The position numbers and the translations under genes were made by a program. Under the pieces are notes generated by a model that ran no database searches, was not told where the DNA came from, and worked only from the letters and a program-made list of their open reading frames with translations. Shown here in pieces: positions 49,901 to 61,900 of a stretch of 64,000 nt of DNA. Origin of the DNA: Ephydatia muelleri (lineage: Eukaryota; Porifera; Demospongiae; Spongillida; Spongillidae); contig JABACO010000017.1 in assembly GCA_013339895.1 (NCBI GenBank), forward strand, positions 3,044,980 through 3,108,979, read 5' to 3'. Numbering within the stretch: position 1 is the stretch's first letter; the number at the start of each line of letters is the position of its first letter.

Positions 49901-52900
49901 TTCCAAACATCTGCTTGTGTTTCTAATTATGCATGCAATTTTGTGTTGTGTTTGTGCATGTGTGTGTGTGGTGTGTGTTCGTGTGTTTTTTTTTCTGTGT
50001 TTATCACAATGATGATCAATTTTTCCAGCAATCTCATATATTTTCTTTCTTTCATACTGTTTGCAATGAACTATATGTTCTACACTACAGTTGGTAAGTA
50101 TCAGTGAGCTTAGCCCAACTGTGTATTTGTGTCTGTATGTGCGTGTGTGTATTATTGTGTGTATGTGAAATAACAGATGGACATTGGACACTTCAGAGCA
50201 ATACTGCATGATCTGCAGTTTTATCTTTGTGCAGCCAATTGACTAGCTACATGTTTTGGCATTTGAATAATCTCTATGCACATGTATGTGTACAGTGTAA
50301 TTATATTCATATGTTATCTGATCCATGACCACTAACTGCCTGTAAAAACTGTTAATCAACCACAGTTTGCATATTATGATCTAAGTACATGTAATGAAGC
50401 AGGAATCATCAGTGGAAAGCTGACACTGACTATTTAAGACTGTACTGTAAGAAATGTACACACATAAGTCATGTACATAATGGTATTACTAATGGATGTG
50501 TTGTGTTTAGAGGGGTTAAAATAACGGCTGGCCAAGTTTAGACAGTGGTTGACCAAAGGGAAAATTTTGATTGACCAATTGTCAATCCTTTTTTCCATCT
50601 GTGATGTGTTTGTGTTGTGTATGTATGTGTATTTGTGTGTGTGTGTGTTTATGTGTTGTGTGAATGTGTGTGTGTGCAGTTAATGTGTATTTATTTGATC
50701 AATTTTGCCAGCACTTGCATTTCTTTCCTTCTTTCATATTGTTTGCAATGAACATATTCACACTACAGAGGGTAAGTACAAGTGAGCATGTTTCAAATAT
50801 CATTCTCTGGCAGATTGTTTTCTTGTTTTTAATACTATACATTTGTGTGCTTTCTTTTATTGTGAATATGCATATGTTGTGTTGCAAATTACGTACACAA
50901 CATCACATGCACACCGCACATGTCCAAATGGCATAAAATGAGTCTTGGGGATGTCATCCACCAGACATCATCGTCCTGTTGCAGCGGGCCCTAATGTCAT
51001 AACCAAACGTACTGTGAACAGAGAAATCCTGATTGTTGCTTGAGACAGTTCTACCTTCTGTAAAATAGACCCTCCTAAATATTCTGCTATGGATCTTTGG
51101 TGACTACTTCGTTCTTTCTTTCACTAAGGTCGGGTCATCTGCTTGTAGCTTGTACAAGTCCTCTTCTTCTAGCTTTTGCCTGGTCTTAGGCTCTCGTCAT
51201 CACTGATATCACTTCTTTTTGATTCACAAAGTTGACACTGGCTCCTGTTCCCCCACTAAACATGCTAACTATGGAACATCTGTTCCCTGCAACACTGAAA
51301 ATGAACTGCCCTTGTCAGATGTCCCATAGTGTGCATGTTTGGTGCATGGAACAGGTAGCTGATGTCAACCATCACACAAATAAGAACTCCGTCGAGTTCC
51401 TCACCCACATGAACCTTGGTGTCTCCCTGGGGGAAGGTGATTGTGACCTTTCCATATATGGCCCCTCCTCAATTTTTTTCTTTCTACTTCCTCCTGTCTG
51501 CAACGAGAAATTTAATTAACTCCTGGATGCACCGTGGTAGCCCCCTGTTTGTACCAAAGTCTGAGTGCGCGTTGCCATAATGTTACACGGCCACACATAT
51601 AACTCAGGTAATTACAGCCCTAGTCTCAACTTGGACACACTACAAACTGTGCACGTGCCCTTGAAATGCACAGCATGAATGTCCAAAATGGGGTAAAATA
51701 AATCTTGGTGATGTCATCGGTCACAATGTGTAGTACTGTATTTTCAGTGATGCCAGCACTCATGGTTATTTCTTCTTTTCTCTATAATATTTGCAATGAA
51801 CTACTTGTACAACACTACAGGATGTAAGTATAAGTGAGCATGTTCCAAAGTCTGTTTCTCTGGTGTATTGTTTCAACCAATTATGTATGCAATTTCTTGT
51901 GTATGTGGTGTGGTATGTGTGGTGTGGTATGTGTGGTGTGGTGTGTGTGTGGTGTGGTATGTGTGGTGTTGTATGTGTGGTGTGTTGTGCGGTGTGGTTT
52001 GTTCGGCGTGTTGTGTGGGGTGTGCGCTGTTTCTGGCTGCATGAATGCTACTTCATTTTTGACATGCTAGACAGCCTCAGTATCAAATGCCATACAAGCC
52101 ATGCATCATGTTTCCATATTCCGCCATACCTACACTGCATGGTTAACGGTTTGCCCATAAGAGGGTCAGGCGGCAACCGATCAGGCATATGACAGTGGGT
52201 GGTCGAGCCAGTCTGGGGCCAATTGTAATGGGGACTACTGTACCTTTGGGTACAACTAGATGTGTTGGCCCTCTACCACAAACCAACCAGGGACTAGTGT
52301 AACTCTGAGTCGCCTGTTGGTTGACCAGATAGGCCACACCACGACGTGTGGCTTGGGTGGTGGTCAGGGTAGAAGCCCGAAAGTGTCACATATGACAGGA
52401 AATCAGTGTACATGGTGGAGTGGTGGGTGGGTTGGTAAACTTCAGTTGTCAGTAGTAGACTATACGTTTCCAAGAACACCCATAGTACATGTACCTAGAA
52501 CCATAGCCTGGGGACAGTCTGGTTTGAGAAAAATGTTGGTTTCATGGGAGGTTTACAGGATAAGGCCTAAGTTTGGCCTGTCTTTTAAAAGCTACTTTTT
52601 AACACTATTTGCTTTCCTATGCCCAATATCAATTGTGTGGGGCAAGGGATATGGAAACATTGTTGGCACTTCCATTTACTCTTCATCAGAACATTAAACA
52701 TTGTTTTCTCCCTAAACAAACCACTTAAGTACATGTTGTCTATTGGTGATCAATTTGACATTTCATTTCTTCTTTCTTTAAACTATCTGCAATTGACTGC
52801 ACGTTCACCACTACAGCAGGTAAGTATCAGTGAGCATGGTGTGTGCGTGTGTGTGTGTGTGTGCATGTGTGTGTGTGTGTGTGTGTTTTTTGTGTGTGGG

Positions 52901-55900
52901 GGGCAATATATATGTTTATTATTGATCATATTTGCCATCTATCTCATTTCCTTTCTTTCACATTTGCAATGATCTAACTACATGTACAACTACAGAGGGT
53001 AAGTGTCAATGTGCATGTTTCATTCTCTGCTTAATTTTTTCATACAATACATACATTCTAATTGTTAGTGCATATGTTTTTGCATGTTTGCATGTGTATG
53101 TATGTTGACCAAATTTGATAACACATTTATTCTGTCTTCCATAATGTTGCAATGAACTACATGTTCAACACTACAGGCTGTAAGTAACAGTGAGCATGTT
53201 TCCAACATTTGGCCCATCCTCTTGTGAATTGATTCTGATGATACATGTACATGGATTTTTGTGTGTGCTTGGTTTTGTGTTTCAGTAATGTATTATATGC
53301 TTATTGATGATTAAATTGGTTAGCACTCTCAATTCTTTCCTTCCTTCTTTCATAATGTTGGCAATGAATAACCTTCAGCGGGTAAGTATCAGTGAGCATG
53401 TTCCCTAAGTCTTATTATCAGGCTAACTGTGTATGTGTGGGTGTGTACGTGTATTGTATGTATCTGTATCTATGTTTCTGTGTTTAAGTGCATGCATTGC
53501 TTTGTACATCTATTGGTTGTCCAATTTGCCATCGCAGTAATTTGTTCCATCTGTTGTCTATAATGCTTGAAATGAAATAATGAAATACATCATCAACACT
53601 ACAGCTGGTAAGTATCCGCCAGTATGTTTGTATGTTTGTGTGTGTCCATGTGTGTTTGTGGGGTTGCATGTTTCTGTTTAGTACGTGTATGGTATGTTAA
53701 TTGGTGATCAAATTTACCAGCATTCTCATTCCTTCCTCACATAATGTTCACAATGAACTGCATGTTCAACACTACAGCTAGTAAGTATCAGTGAAAATCT
53801 CATTGTCTGGTGAATGGTTATTATTTATCCATGCATTCTTATTATTTTTGTTTATTACACTGTATGTGTTTGTATGTGTGTATGTGATATGTTTAGTGGT
53901 AACAAATTTCTCCTTTCTTTCATAATTTGCAATTAACTACTTTACATGTTCAACACTACAGGAGGTAAGTATCGGGCATGTCCTCAAAATCTCATTCTCT
54001 GGCGTATTCATGTTTCTATGAGTGTGTCGGTGTGTCATATATGTGTACATGTGTGACTGCATGTTTATGTGAGTATGTGTGTATTTTTTATGTTTCAACT
54101 TTGTGTGTATGAGAGTGTGTCTCTGTATGTGTTATTAATGTTTGTATAGTATGTTTCATGCTGTATGCATGCTTACCACACAATTGTACTGCATGGATGT
54201 AAGTGCATGACCCTTTTGAATTGCCATTCCCTGCATCTTGCCTCGTGCACATTAGTTAGCTGGCTTGGTGAATGGGGTTGGTAGTTGCCAATGAGTTATA
54301 GAATACGTAGGTCCCCTGTGTGAGCCAATGTAGGACGAAAGCTAGTGCAGACGGCCTGATAATGCAGTTAAGGATTTGATGTTGGTCAGAGTAGATAGCT
54401 GAAGTGTTACGCAAAAGTGAAACAGCGAAATGAATTGGTCAAAGGAATGTGCTGTAGGAATACATTACATTTACATGTATGTGAGCTTTGAACATCTGGT
54501 CTAGGATTGCACAATGATGGATAGTGAAATTTAAAAGAAATTATTTTATTTCTTTATTGGAATAGAAATTTATTAACTATCTGTACTGTATGTTCTTAGT
54601 GTTTGGTCATAAATCTACAGATGGTCATAAATCTACAAATGACCTAGTTGCGAGACCACACATAACACTCAGAATCCAACAGCATTTTTCGATCCAATGC
54701 ATAAAATTATATTGTAAGTGATTTTAAAAATTGTATCACATGAAACATTCATGTGTATCAAAAGAAAAGTTTTGGATTCTGAAGTTATATAACTTAAATG
54801 AGATAATTGTTCAAATTTTGGGCACTTTGTCAGCCTCCAATTAGCATCAGATCTATGGAAAATTTGTGTTTGGTTGTAATCGCATTTCCAATAGCTTTAA
54901 CTACATGTACATATTCCTAGTAATTGTCTTGTAGCTACTTTTCTTGTTTCTTTATATTTCATTGGTCATGGTAAGCATGCGCATCTACACATGTGTGTGT
55001 GTGTTAGAACATGTGATGGTTGTAATGTACCATGTGTTTAGAAAAACAAGCCTGCTATTCTGAGTTATTTAATTTCACATTACAGAAGTTCGCAGGCAGT
55101 ACACCATTACACTTTGCTGTTAGAGGAGGTCATGCTGACTGTGTGAAGGAACTGCTTTTAGCACCTGGAATTGATGTGAACATTAAAGATGGCAAAGGGA
55201 TGACCCCAGTAATGCTTGCAAGGGGAAAATATGAAATACTAAAACAATTGAGAACATTTTGTGATTTTCCTGTGCATACCTTCAGCAAGGTCATTTTATG
55301 TGGAAATAGTGGAGCTGGCAAGAGCACATTGGCTCAGGTACATGTACACCATGCACATGGTTCAAATCAAGTACTTTTGTTATCACATGACACATGTATG
55401 TTTATGTTCAATAAACTACGTTACTATTTAAATTACTAATCAGAATACCACTTTTGGTAATCCCAATAGTAGTGCCATTCAAATTGTTTTGTTATTTTAT
55501 ATATACCCATTAGACCATTTTTACCATCTGTTAGTACTTGTGCCATATAAATTTACATGTTATATTTAAAAACTAAAATTTTAGAAGTGCACTTCATACT
55601 GGTTAAATTGACTTCACCAGTATATAAGCTATTCTTTTAAAAGTTCTGCACTATTGTAATCTTTAATCTACTTTATCCTTACCTATGGGTTGCAATTGTA
55701 GACTGAATTCAACTGTTTGGTTAATAATAACAGCTCCATTACACTGTGACCTGTGAATTTATTAACAAATTATTTTATCCCAAATTGGAAATGAGCTACA
55801 TGTATAATATCGATCATCCAGTTGACACTTACAGAATTAAAGGGGATACATTTAATAAACAATAATAACTGTGCTTGATAGAATGCCATTGTTTTCAAGT

Positions 55901-58900
55901 TACAATGCCAAGTTACGTATACTATGCATCATCGATGAAAGTGCCCCCCCCCTCCAATATGGTTCGGCAAGCTTTGAATAAATAATGATAATGCAGGTGC
56001 ATGTACTACACCTGCTGCCCAGCTAGCAGGTATGATACCTTTTTTGCAGTACATTGCTCACAATGGGAAACTCCCATGTGACAACCTGCAGTAAGCATGT
56101 ATGTAGTATCTAGCTGTGTGTTATTCATTGGGTTGAAAATGAGGGATAATCAGTGATGAACGTGCAACCACCTATTAATAGTACCTGCAATCAAAAACGC
56201 TAATCAACTGTTGCGGTTTCCATTTCCGATGCATGAGTTCAGAAAGAAGAGCATAGTACAACAGGCATTCATAAGTGGTATGACAACTGCCATGACCGAG
56301 AATTTTTGTTTGATTTGCATTAAAGCTGTTACCACAGTAAACAAACAGCAACAGTGTTATGTATTGCACATGCAGTTTTTGTTATAGTTTTTTTTAAAAT
56401 TATTACGTATCAAAAAAAGCATTGGCCCCAATGGGGAAGCTAACAGCGCTCACCCATACCTTCTAGCTGGGCAGAAGGAGTGCCTCCTCCCACACTCTCC
56501 CCGAGGTTTTCTACACTATTGATTTCCACTTTGGCCCGTGGTTCTTTTATCGCTGCTGTGGCGCTGCATTGTGACAAAGGAGAGCTGGAGCCAGTGGTAC
56601 AAAGTGACTGGGCAGTTCCCATTGTCATCATACAGGAAAAAGAAGATGGTATTTCAGATATGTATCAATCTACATGAGAAGTTGGAGTAGCTACTGCCCC
56701 TGAATGTGGGAAAGGCCAACATGAATGGTGTTGTACGGTTGCAAGAGAGTAATTTACTACATGGACAATATTCTAGTGACTTGAGAATAAAACATAAACA
56801 TGAAGAGAATTTGCGCTTGATCTTTTTTACAATGTCTTCAGCAATATGGGTTACGGAAAATCTACCAAAATGTCGATTTTATCCAGGACTCACAGGTATT
56901 TCTGGGCCACAGCATTTCTTCAAACTGAATAAGACCAACAACAGAGAGGTAGCATCATAAAACAAGGCGGAGTTAAGACATTTATGGGGTTGATGACCTA
57001 TATGTATAATGCAAAACTCATGCCGGCATTAGCTAGTGTGCTTCACCCTTTATATCACTTGCTCAAAAAAGATGAGAAATGGTCGAGGACCTCTCTCCAC
57101 AAGCAATCCTTTGAAAGAGCTAAGAGTTTAGTTTTGAGGTTGTTACATTGTGCATTATGTATAGCAGCAAGCCTGTAAGAGTCTAAGTATTGTGACGTTA
57201 CAACGTATTGGTGCTTGTCTGATGCATATTCTTGGAGGTCCAGGAAAAATAAGTTTCTTATGCTTCTATTGTCACAAGCAGAAATTAAGTATGCTCAAAC
57301 AAAGCATGAAGCACTTACTATCAAAAACGTTTTATTAGTATCTATATGGCAGAGAGTTTGCATTAGTCACAGATCATAAACCACTGTGCACAATGATAAG
57401 AGTATTCTAAAACTAGCTGCAACACAGATGCAGAGATGGGCCATGACCACTGGAAGCAAATCAATATGGGATAGAATATATTCAGGGTTAGAAAATGTAT
57501 GTGCTGACTGTGTCAAATTGCCAGCTCAAATGACAGAAGCCAGGCAAAATGACATTTTAAATATGGAAGTGTCTTCTTTACCAGTGACCGCATAAGGATA
57601 TTGCTAGGGACACTAAAACAGCAAGCATATATCAGCAGCTCTCCAATTTGTCCATCCTGGAAAGTGGTCTGAGTCTCTAGCAGAAACTTTCAAACCATAC
57701 TACAGGAGACAAACTAAGCTAAGCTGTCAGAATGGCTGTTTGTTGTGGGTTAACAAGTGTTAAATAGCTCTATCATTGCATCTCAAATGACTTAGAAGAG
57801 TACATCAGGGTCTTGTAGGTATCTGTAGGGTGATGATGATTGCACTGGCAAGTAGCTATATATGGTGGCCCCAAGTTAGACAAATACTTTGAAGATCTGG
57901 CTGCTACTTGTGATCATTGCAAGAAGGTGGCATCAATGCTAGAGTTAGCACCACACCACCCTTGGCAGTATCTAATTACACCATGAGATCGTGTCCATGT
58001 GTACTTTGGGGAGACATGTGCTTTTAGCAAATGGCCAGAGGTCAAAGCCATGTCTTCCGCTACACACAACGTACTTTTGAATTGCTACAGGACAATTTTG
58101 CAAAACAGGATTTCCCCCTATCTTGGTTTCCAACAATGTATCGCAATTTTTTGCAAAGGAATCTTCAGAGTATGTGGCATATAATGGTATACTTCATAGG
58201 AAGCAGCTCCTTACCACCCAGCAACAAATGGTCTTGCAGAAAATATGGTGATAAATGTAACGCAATGGCTTTCTAAACAGAGTTGTGGAGTGGGATTTAG
58301 AGGTGCCTTGTCTGAGTTGTTGCGTGTATACCACAATACTCCACATTCAACAACTGGGAGGTCACTTGCACAAACCACTTTGTATCCATCTATCATTTGT
58401 TGTGCCTTGTATGAGCGATCGGGTGAGAGAGGGATTGCTACCACAGGTAGGACTGGCAGTCCCACGAGTGTTATTTCAAAGCAATTGTGTGTGGATAAGA
58501 GATTATCAACTAAATGTTGCAAGAAAGTGGATGCTGGGTACTATAAAGTCATCAGTTGGCCCCCTGCATTACATGGTCATCACTCTAGAGAAAAGCACAT
58601 GTTGACCACTTACAAAAGCGATTGGAGAAAACTGTACCACAAGACCTTATGGATATACGACTGGAGAGTACAGAGGCACCAGAGTAGTAAGGCCTGGCAT
58701 CAACAGGCAAGGATCCTGACAGTGTGAGTCAGGCTTTCCACTGCAGGAGTCTCGGCAGGATCCTCCACTCTGGGCTGGAACGGAAGACACTAAGTCTCTA
58801 TTGAGGATTGATAAGGGTTCAGCACAATCTGTAGCCACTAAAGAAGCTACCTGTAGAGCAGAAAGAACAAATACTGATACCTTGGTAGCAGACCCAGTAT

Positions 58901-61900
58901 ATCACAGACCGGAACCAACCAACAAAGGACTGTCACAATGGAGCAGTCACAAGCCAGGATAGATCGACCTGATACCATGTTACTAACATAACTCAAGATC
59001 GGAGAGTTGTGTGTCTCAGCCAATGAGGCATTTCACTAGACCATCTAGGCCTCCAAAGCTTTTGATCGAAGTGATTTAACTTTCTAAACTTGCGAGTGGG
59101 GTTTGCTAAGGGGAAGGAGACTGTAGTATCTAGCTGTATATGTGTCTGCACGCGTATGCACGTCACATTCCTTCTTGCTTTCATGACATGCCAGTAATAG
59201 CTTTTTAGTAAAAGCTCTATAAAACACAACAATGCACATGTATATGTCATAAACAATATTTGCATGACTCTCCTACCAATCATGGGACTCTAAACTTATG
59301 ACGTTAAATTGTTAAGAATCAACCTCTTGAGTTGTACTTAGGCCAATCATACGTAGGGGATACGTTTCTTGAAGTTGTAAAGGGACAATAAAGTATTTCT
59401 ATTTTTCTTCCATTTACTTCTATATCTTTCATAATATTATGTTGCCAGCTCACACAAATGCTCTATTTTATGTATCAATGCCTAATTGCTAGAATGACCA
59501 ACAGTCACACCAGTTGTGTCCTCAATTATGACACAAATTGGCATCTATGTAACAGCAAACATGATCATCTCGAAATGCGGAATTTGCTGATCCTGAATGG
59601 AGGATAATGCCATTTAGATTGCACAGTTCTGAACATAAATTGCAACTAATTTCAGTGATGAATAAACTTTGGAAGCATGCAATCCTTATAGATGTTTTTA
59701 TCCAACTCTTTCTTTTGTTCAGGCAATAATTAGTGTTTTCAATTGTAATGAGGAAGTTGGATCACTGAAACATCGAGTAAAAGTGAGTTGAGATTCGTAG
59801 TGTGCTTTGTATGCCTTTGTAAGGGAGAGCATGCATTCACTAAGTGTATTCAACATCTGATAGAGAGAAAATGAAGACCACAGTACTTCTGGGGGTACAA
59901 TCTTGCTGTTAGATATCTGGTTATAAAAGTAAATCATAGATACAGGATTGACATTTGGGACTTTTTTTATTACTGTGATTACTAATGTACCAACGATTTT
60001 CAGAACCTATACAAAGCTGCTGGACCATCTAAACTACTGACAGCAGGTATCATTCCATATAATATTCAGAGTCCACTTGGCAATATGGTCCTATATGACC
60101 TGGCTGGTCAGCCGGAGTACTACACAAGTCACTGTGCCTGCATAGAGGCCATCTCACTCAGCAGTCCTGCCATATTCCTTTCATTGGTTGACATTAGCCT
60201 AGATCTGGATGGAATCAATAAGCAGTTGTATTACTGGTCTGCAATGATATCTAGTGTGTGTTCGAAGTGTCCTCATCCATCTGAGGTAATAGTTGTGGGC
60301 ACACATGCTGATCTGCTGGATAAGGCAGGACTCCAAAGTCGCTGTAATGTCATTGGAGACATTGCAAAGCACATTTTTACATCTGCTAATCAGCACCTTG
60401 AAGGATCCATTGGCCTGAATGCAACTGATCATTTCAGTGACAGCATGAAAGCGTTAATCAGTCAGCTGAGGAGGTCAAACGATATTGTAGTCCAGCGATG
60501 TCCAGTCATCTCAATTGATTGTCATATCCTGTATGCCTTTCTGCAGCAGTTGGCTAAGCAAGTAATAACAGTCACACAACTACAGGGTCTGCTTCAGGCA
60601 GATGAGACAAATGTTCTACCCATTGAAACCTCCATGATGATGCCACTTCTTACGGCCTTGAGTGCCAAGGGTCTTATTCTATTTATCCCCAAAGAGCATA
60701 ATATCGATGATAGTTGGATAGTGTTACAGAAGGATGTGTTGCTAAAGGAAGTGGATGGTGTGTTGTTTGCACCTGATCATTTTGATGAGTATCGTAGCTT
60801 AGCTGCCAATACTGGTCTTGTCCCAATATATCGTCTCAAAGAGTGTTTTCCTGATCTTGATGTCTACATGCTGGTTGAGTTCTTATTGCAGCTAAAATTA
60901 TGCCTTATAGTAGATAGTGCTCACCACATCATAACCCCCGCTCAGGTGCAATTTGATAGTACTAAAGAGTATTCATTATTCTTTCCATCTCTGATTAAAG
61001 CAGGCAGACCTGTCAGTGATAATATCAATACAAAGGGAAGCTTTGGCTGGCTGATGCGTACAAAGGAGAAACACCAGTTCTTCCACAATCGCTTTCTTCA
61101 TGTTCTAATGCTCACTCTGATGAATGGTTGTAGTGGTGCAGAAATCTTGTGCAATCCAATGCTTACCAGTCTTAATCGCCAGTGCACAGTATGGAGCACT
61201 GGCATATGCTGGAATAGTAAAGAAGGCGTGACCATTCTCGTGGAGATGGCAGAGCAATATCGCTCTCTGTACGTGGCTGCCTCCTTTCCTGGGCAACAAT
61301 ATCAAGAGCTAACTGTCCTTTGTGTCATTAGGGAGACATTCAAAGAGATCTGCCCTTCTTTTGACATCCAGGAGTTTGTCATTGATCCTCATCAGGTTGA
61401 AGCGATGTTTGTTGGGGGTTATGTGCCTTTGTCATTGCGTCGTGTGGAAATATCATCATTGAGAGATGCTATCCTGAATAAGCAGGACGGTATTATTGAT
61501 GTGAGTGGTAATGTTGTAAAGATTGAAGAATGGATTAATGCAGAACCTCGTCTTCCCAAGCTCATAGGAATTGAACTCAACAACTGTGAACCAATTTCAG
61601 GTGAATATGTTTTGTGTCTTTAGGCTTTTCATTAAAATAGATTCGTTTCATTTTATTTAGTTATGTTGCTTCTTGGGTTCTGCTTGAGATTGCCTGCATT
61701 CAGGCGCAAATGTTGTAATGAAGCATATTCAATCCATGATCTATCTGGTGCGCATATGTAGTGCTCATGTGCACTTGTTTACTTTCTAATTAACAGTAAT
61801 AAACACATATGGTTCATCTTTCAGTTGTTGGCCCACAATTAAAGGATCTTATGAATGAAATTGCCGCAGTAATCCCTGCAAAGTGGAGAGATGTGGGAAT

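Larger units (their letters stand above)
37128..53964 (+). other. Candidate three-base microexons, 46 positions
   Basis: First base and codon: 37128 GAG; 37285 TGG; 37629 CAA; 39535 GAT; 39770 AGG; 39988 GGG; 40249 CGG; 40487 CGG; 40751 GAG; 40987 TTG; 41206 TTG; 41447 AAG; 41656 ATG; 41808 GAT; 42161 CTG; 42917 GAG; 43133 GAG; 43325 CAG; 43559 GAT; 43927 GAT; 44128 CGG; 44323 GAT; 44584 GAG; 45967 TGG; 46253 CTG; 46464 TTG; 46723 TGG; 47346 CGG; 47515 ATG; 48007 TTG; 48757 GAG; 49013 TGG; 49234 GAT; 49451 CGG; 49699 TGG; 49879 GAT; 50091 TTG; 50769 AGG; 51821 GAT; 52817 CAG; 52996 AGG; 53177 GCT; 53379 CGG; 53605 CTG; 53778 CTA; 53962 GAG. Nearly all follow AG (mostly ACTACAG) and precede GTAAG or GTGAG. 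Weak or broken donors: 37285, 41656, 41808, 43325. Two further units (about 43733 and 47742) have lost the pattern. Splicing is not proven by sequence. Confidence 0.55.
37090..53990 (+). repeat. Tandem array of about 50 intron-like units, each with a three-base microexon candidate
   Basis: Imperfect units of roughly 160-300 bases follow each other inside the 34531-55085 intron. Each has, in order: TGATCAAATTTGCCAGCAC, TCTCATTTCTTTCC plus a pyrimidine block, CATAATGTTTGCAATGAACT, ACATGTTCAACACTACAG, three variable bases, GTAAGTATCAGTGAGCATG, TTCCCAAAATCTCATTCTC, TGGTGAATTG, TTTCTAATTATGCATGCATT, then a TG-rich spacer of variable length. The acceptor-like and donor-like parts are the best conserved. 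Non-array inserts interrupt it at about 37.7-39.4, 42.2-42.9, 44.76-45.83, 46.98-47.25, 48.06-48.7, 50.15-50.7, 50.9-51.75 and 52.06-52.74 kb. The unit count and spacing were read by eye. Confidence 0.9.

Noticed and set aside
39400..54000. Many short open frames rich in Cys and Val along the array
   Set aside because: They are TG-rich intron spacers in frame. The only conserved coding-sized part of each unit is the three-base segment.
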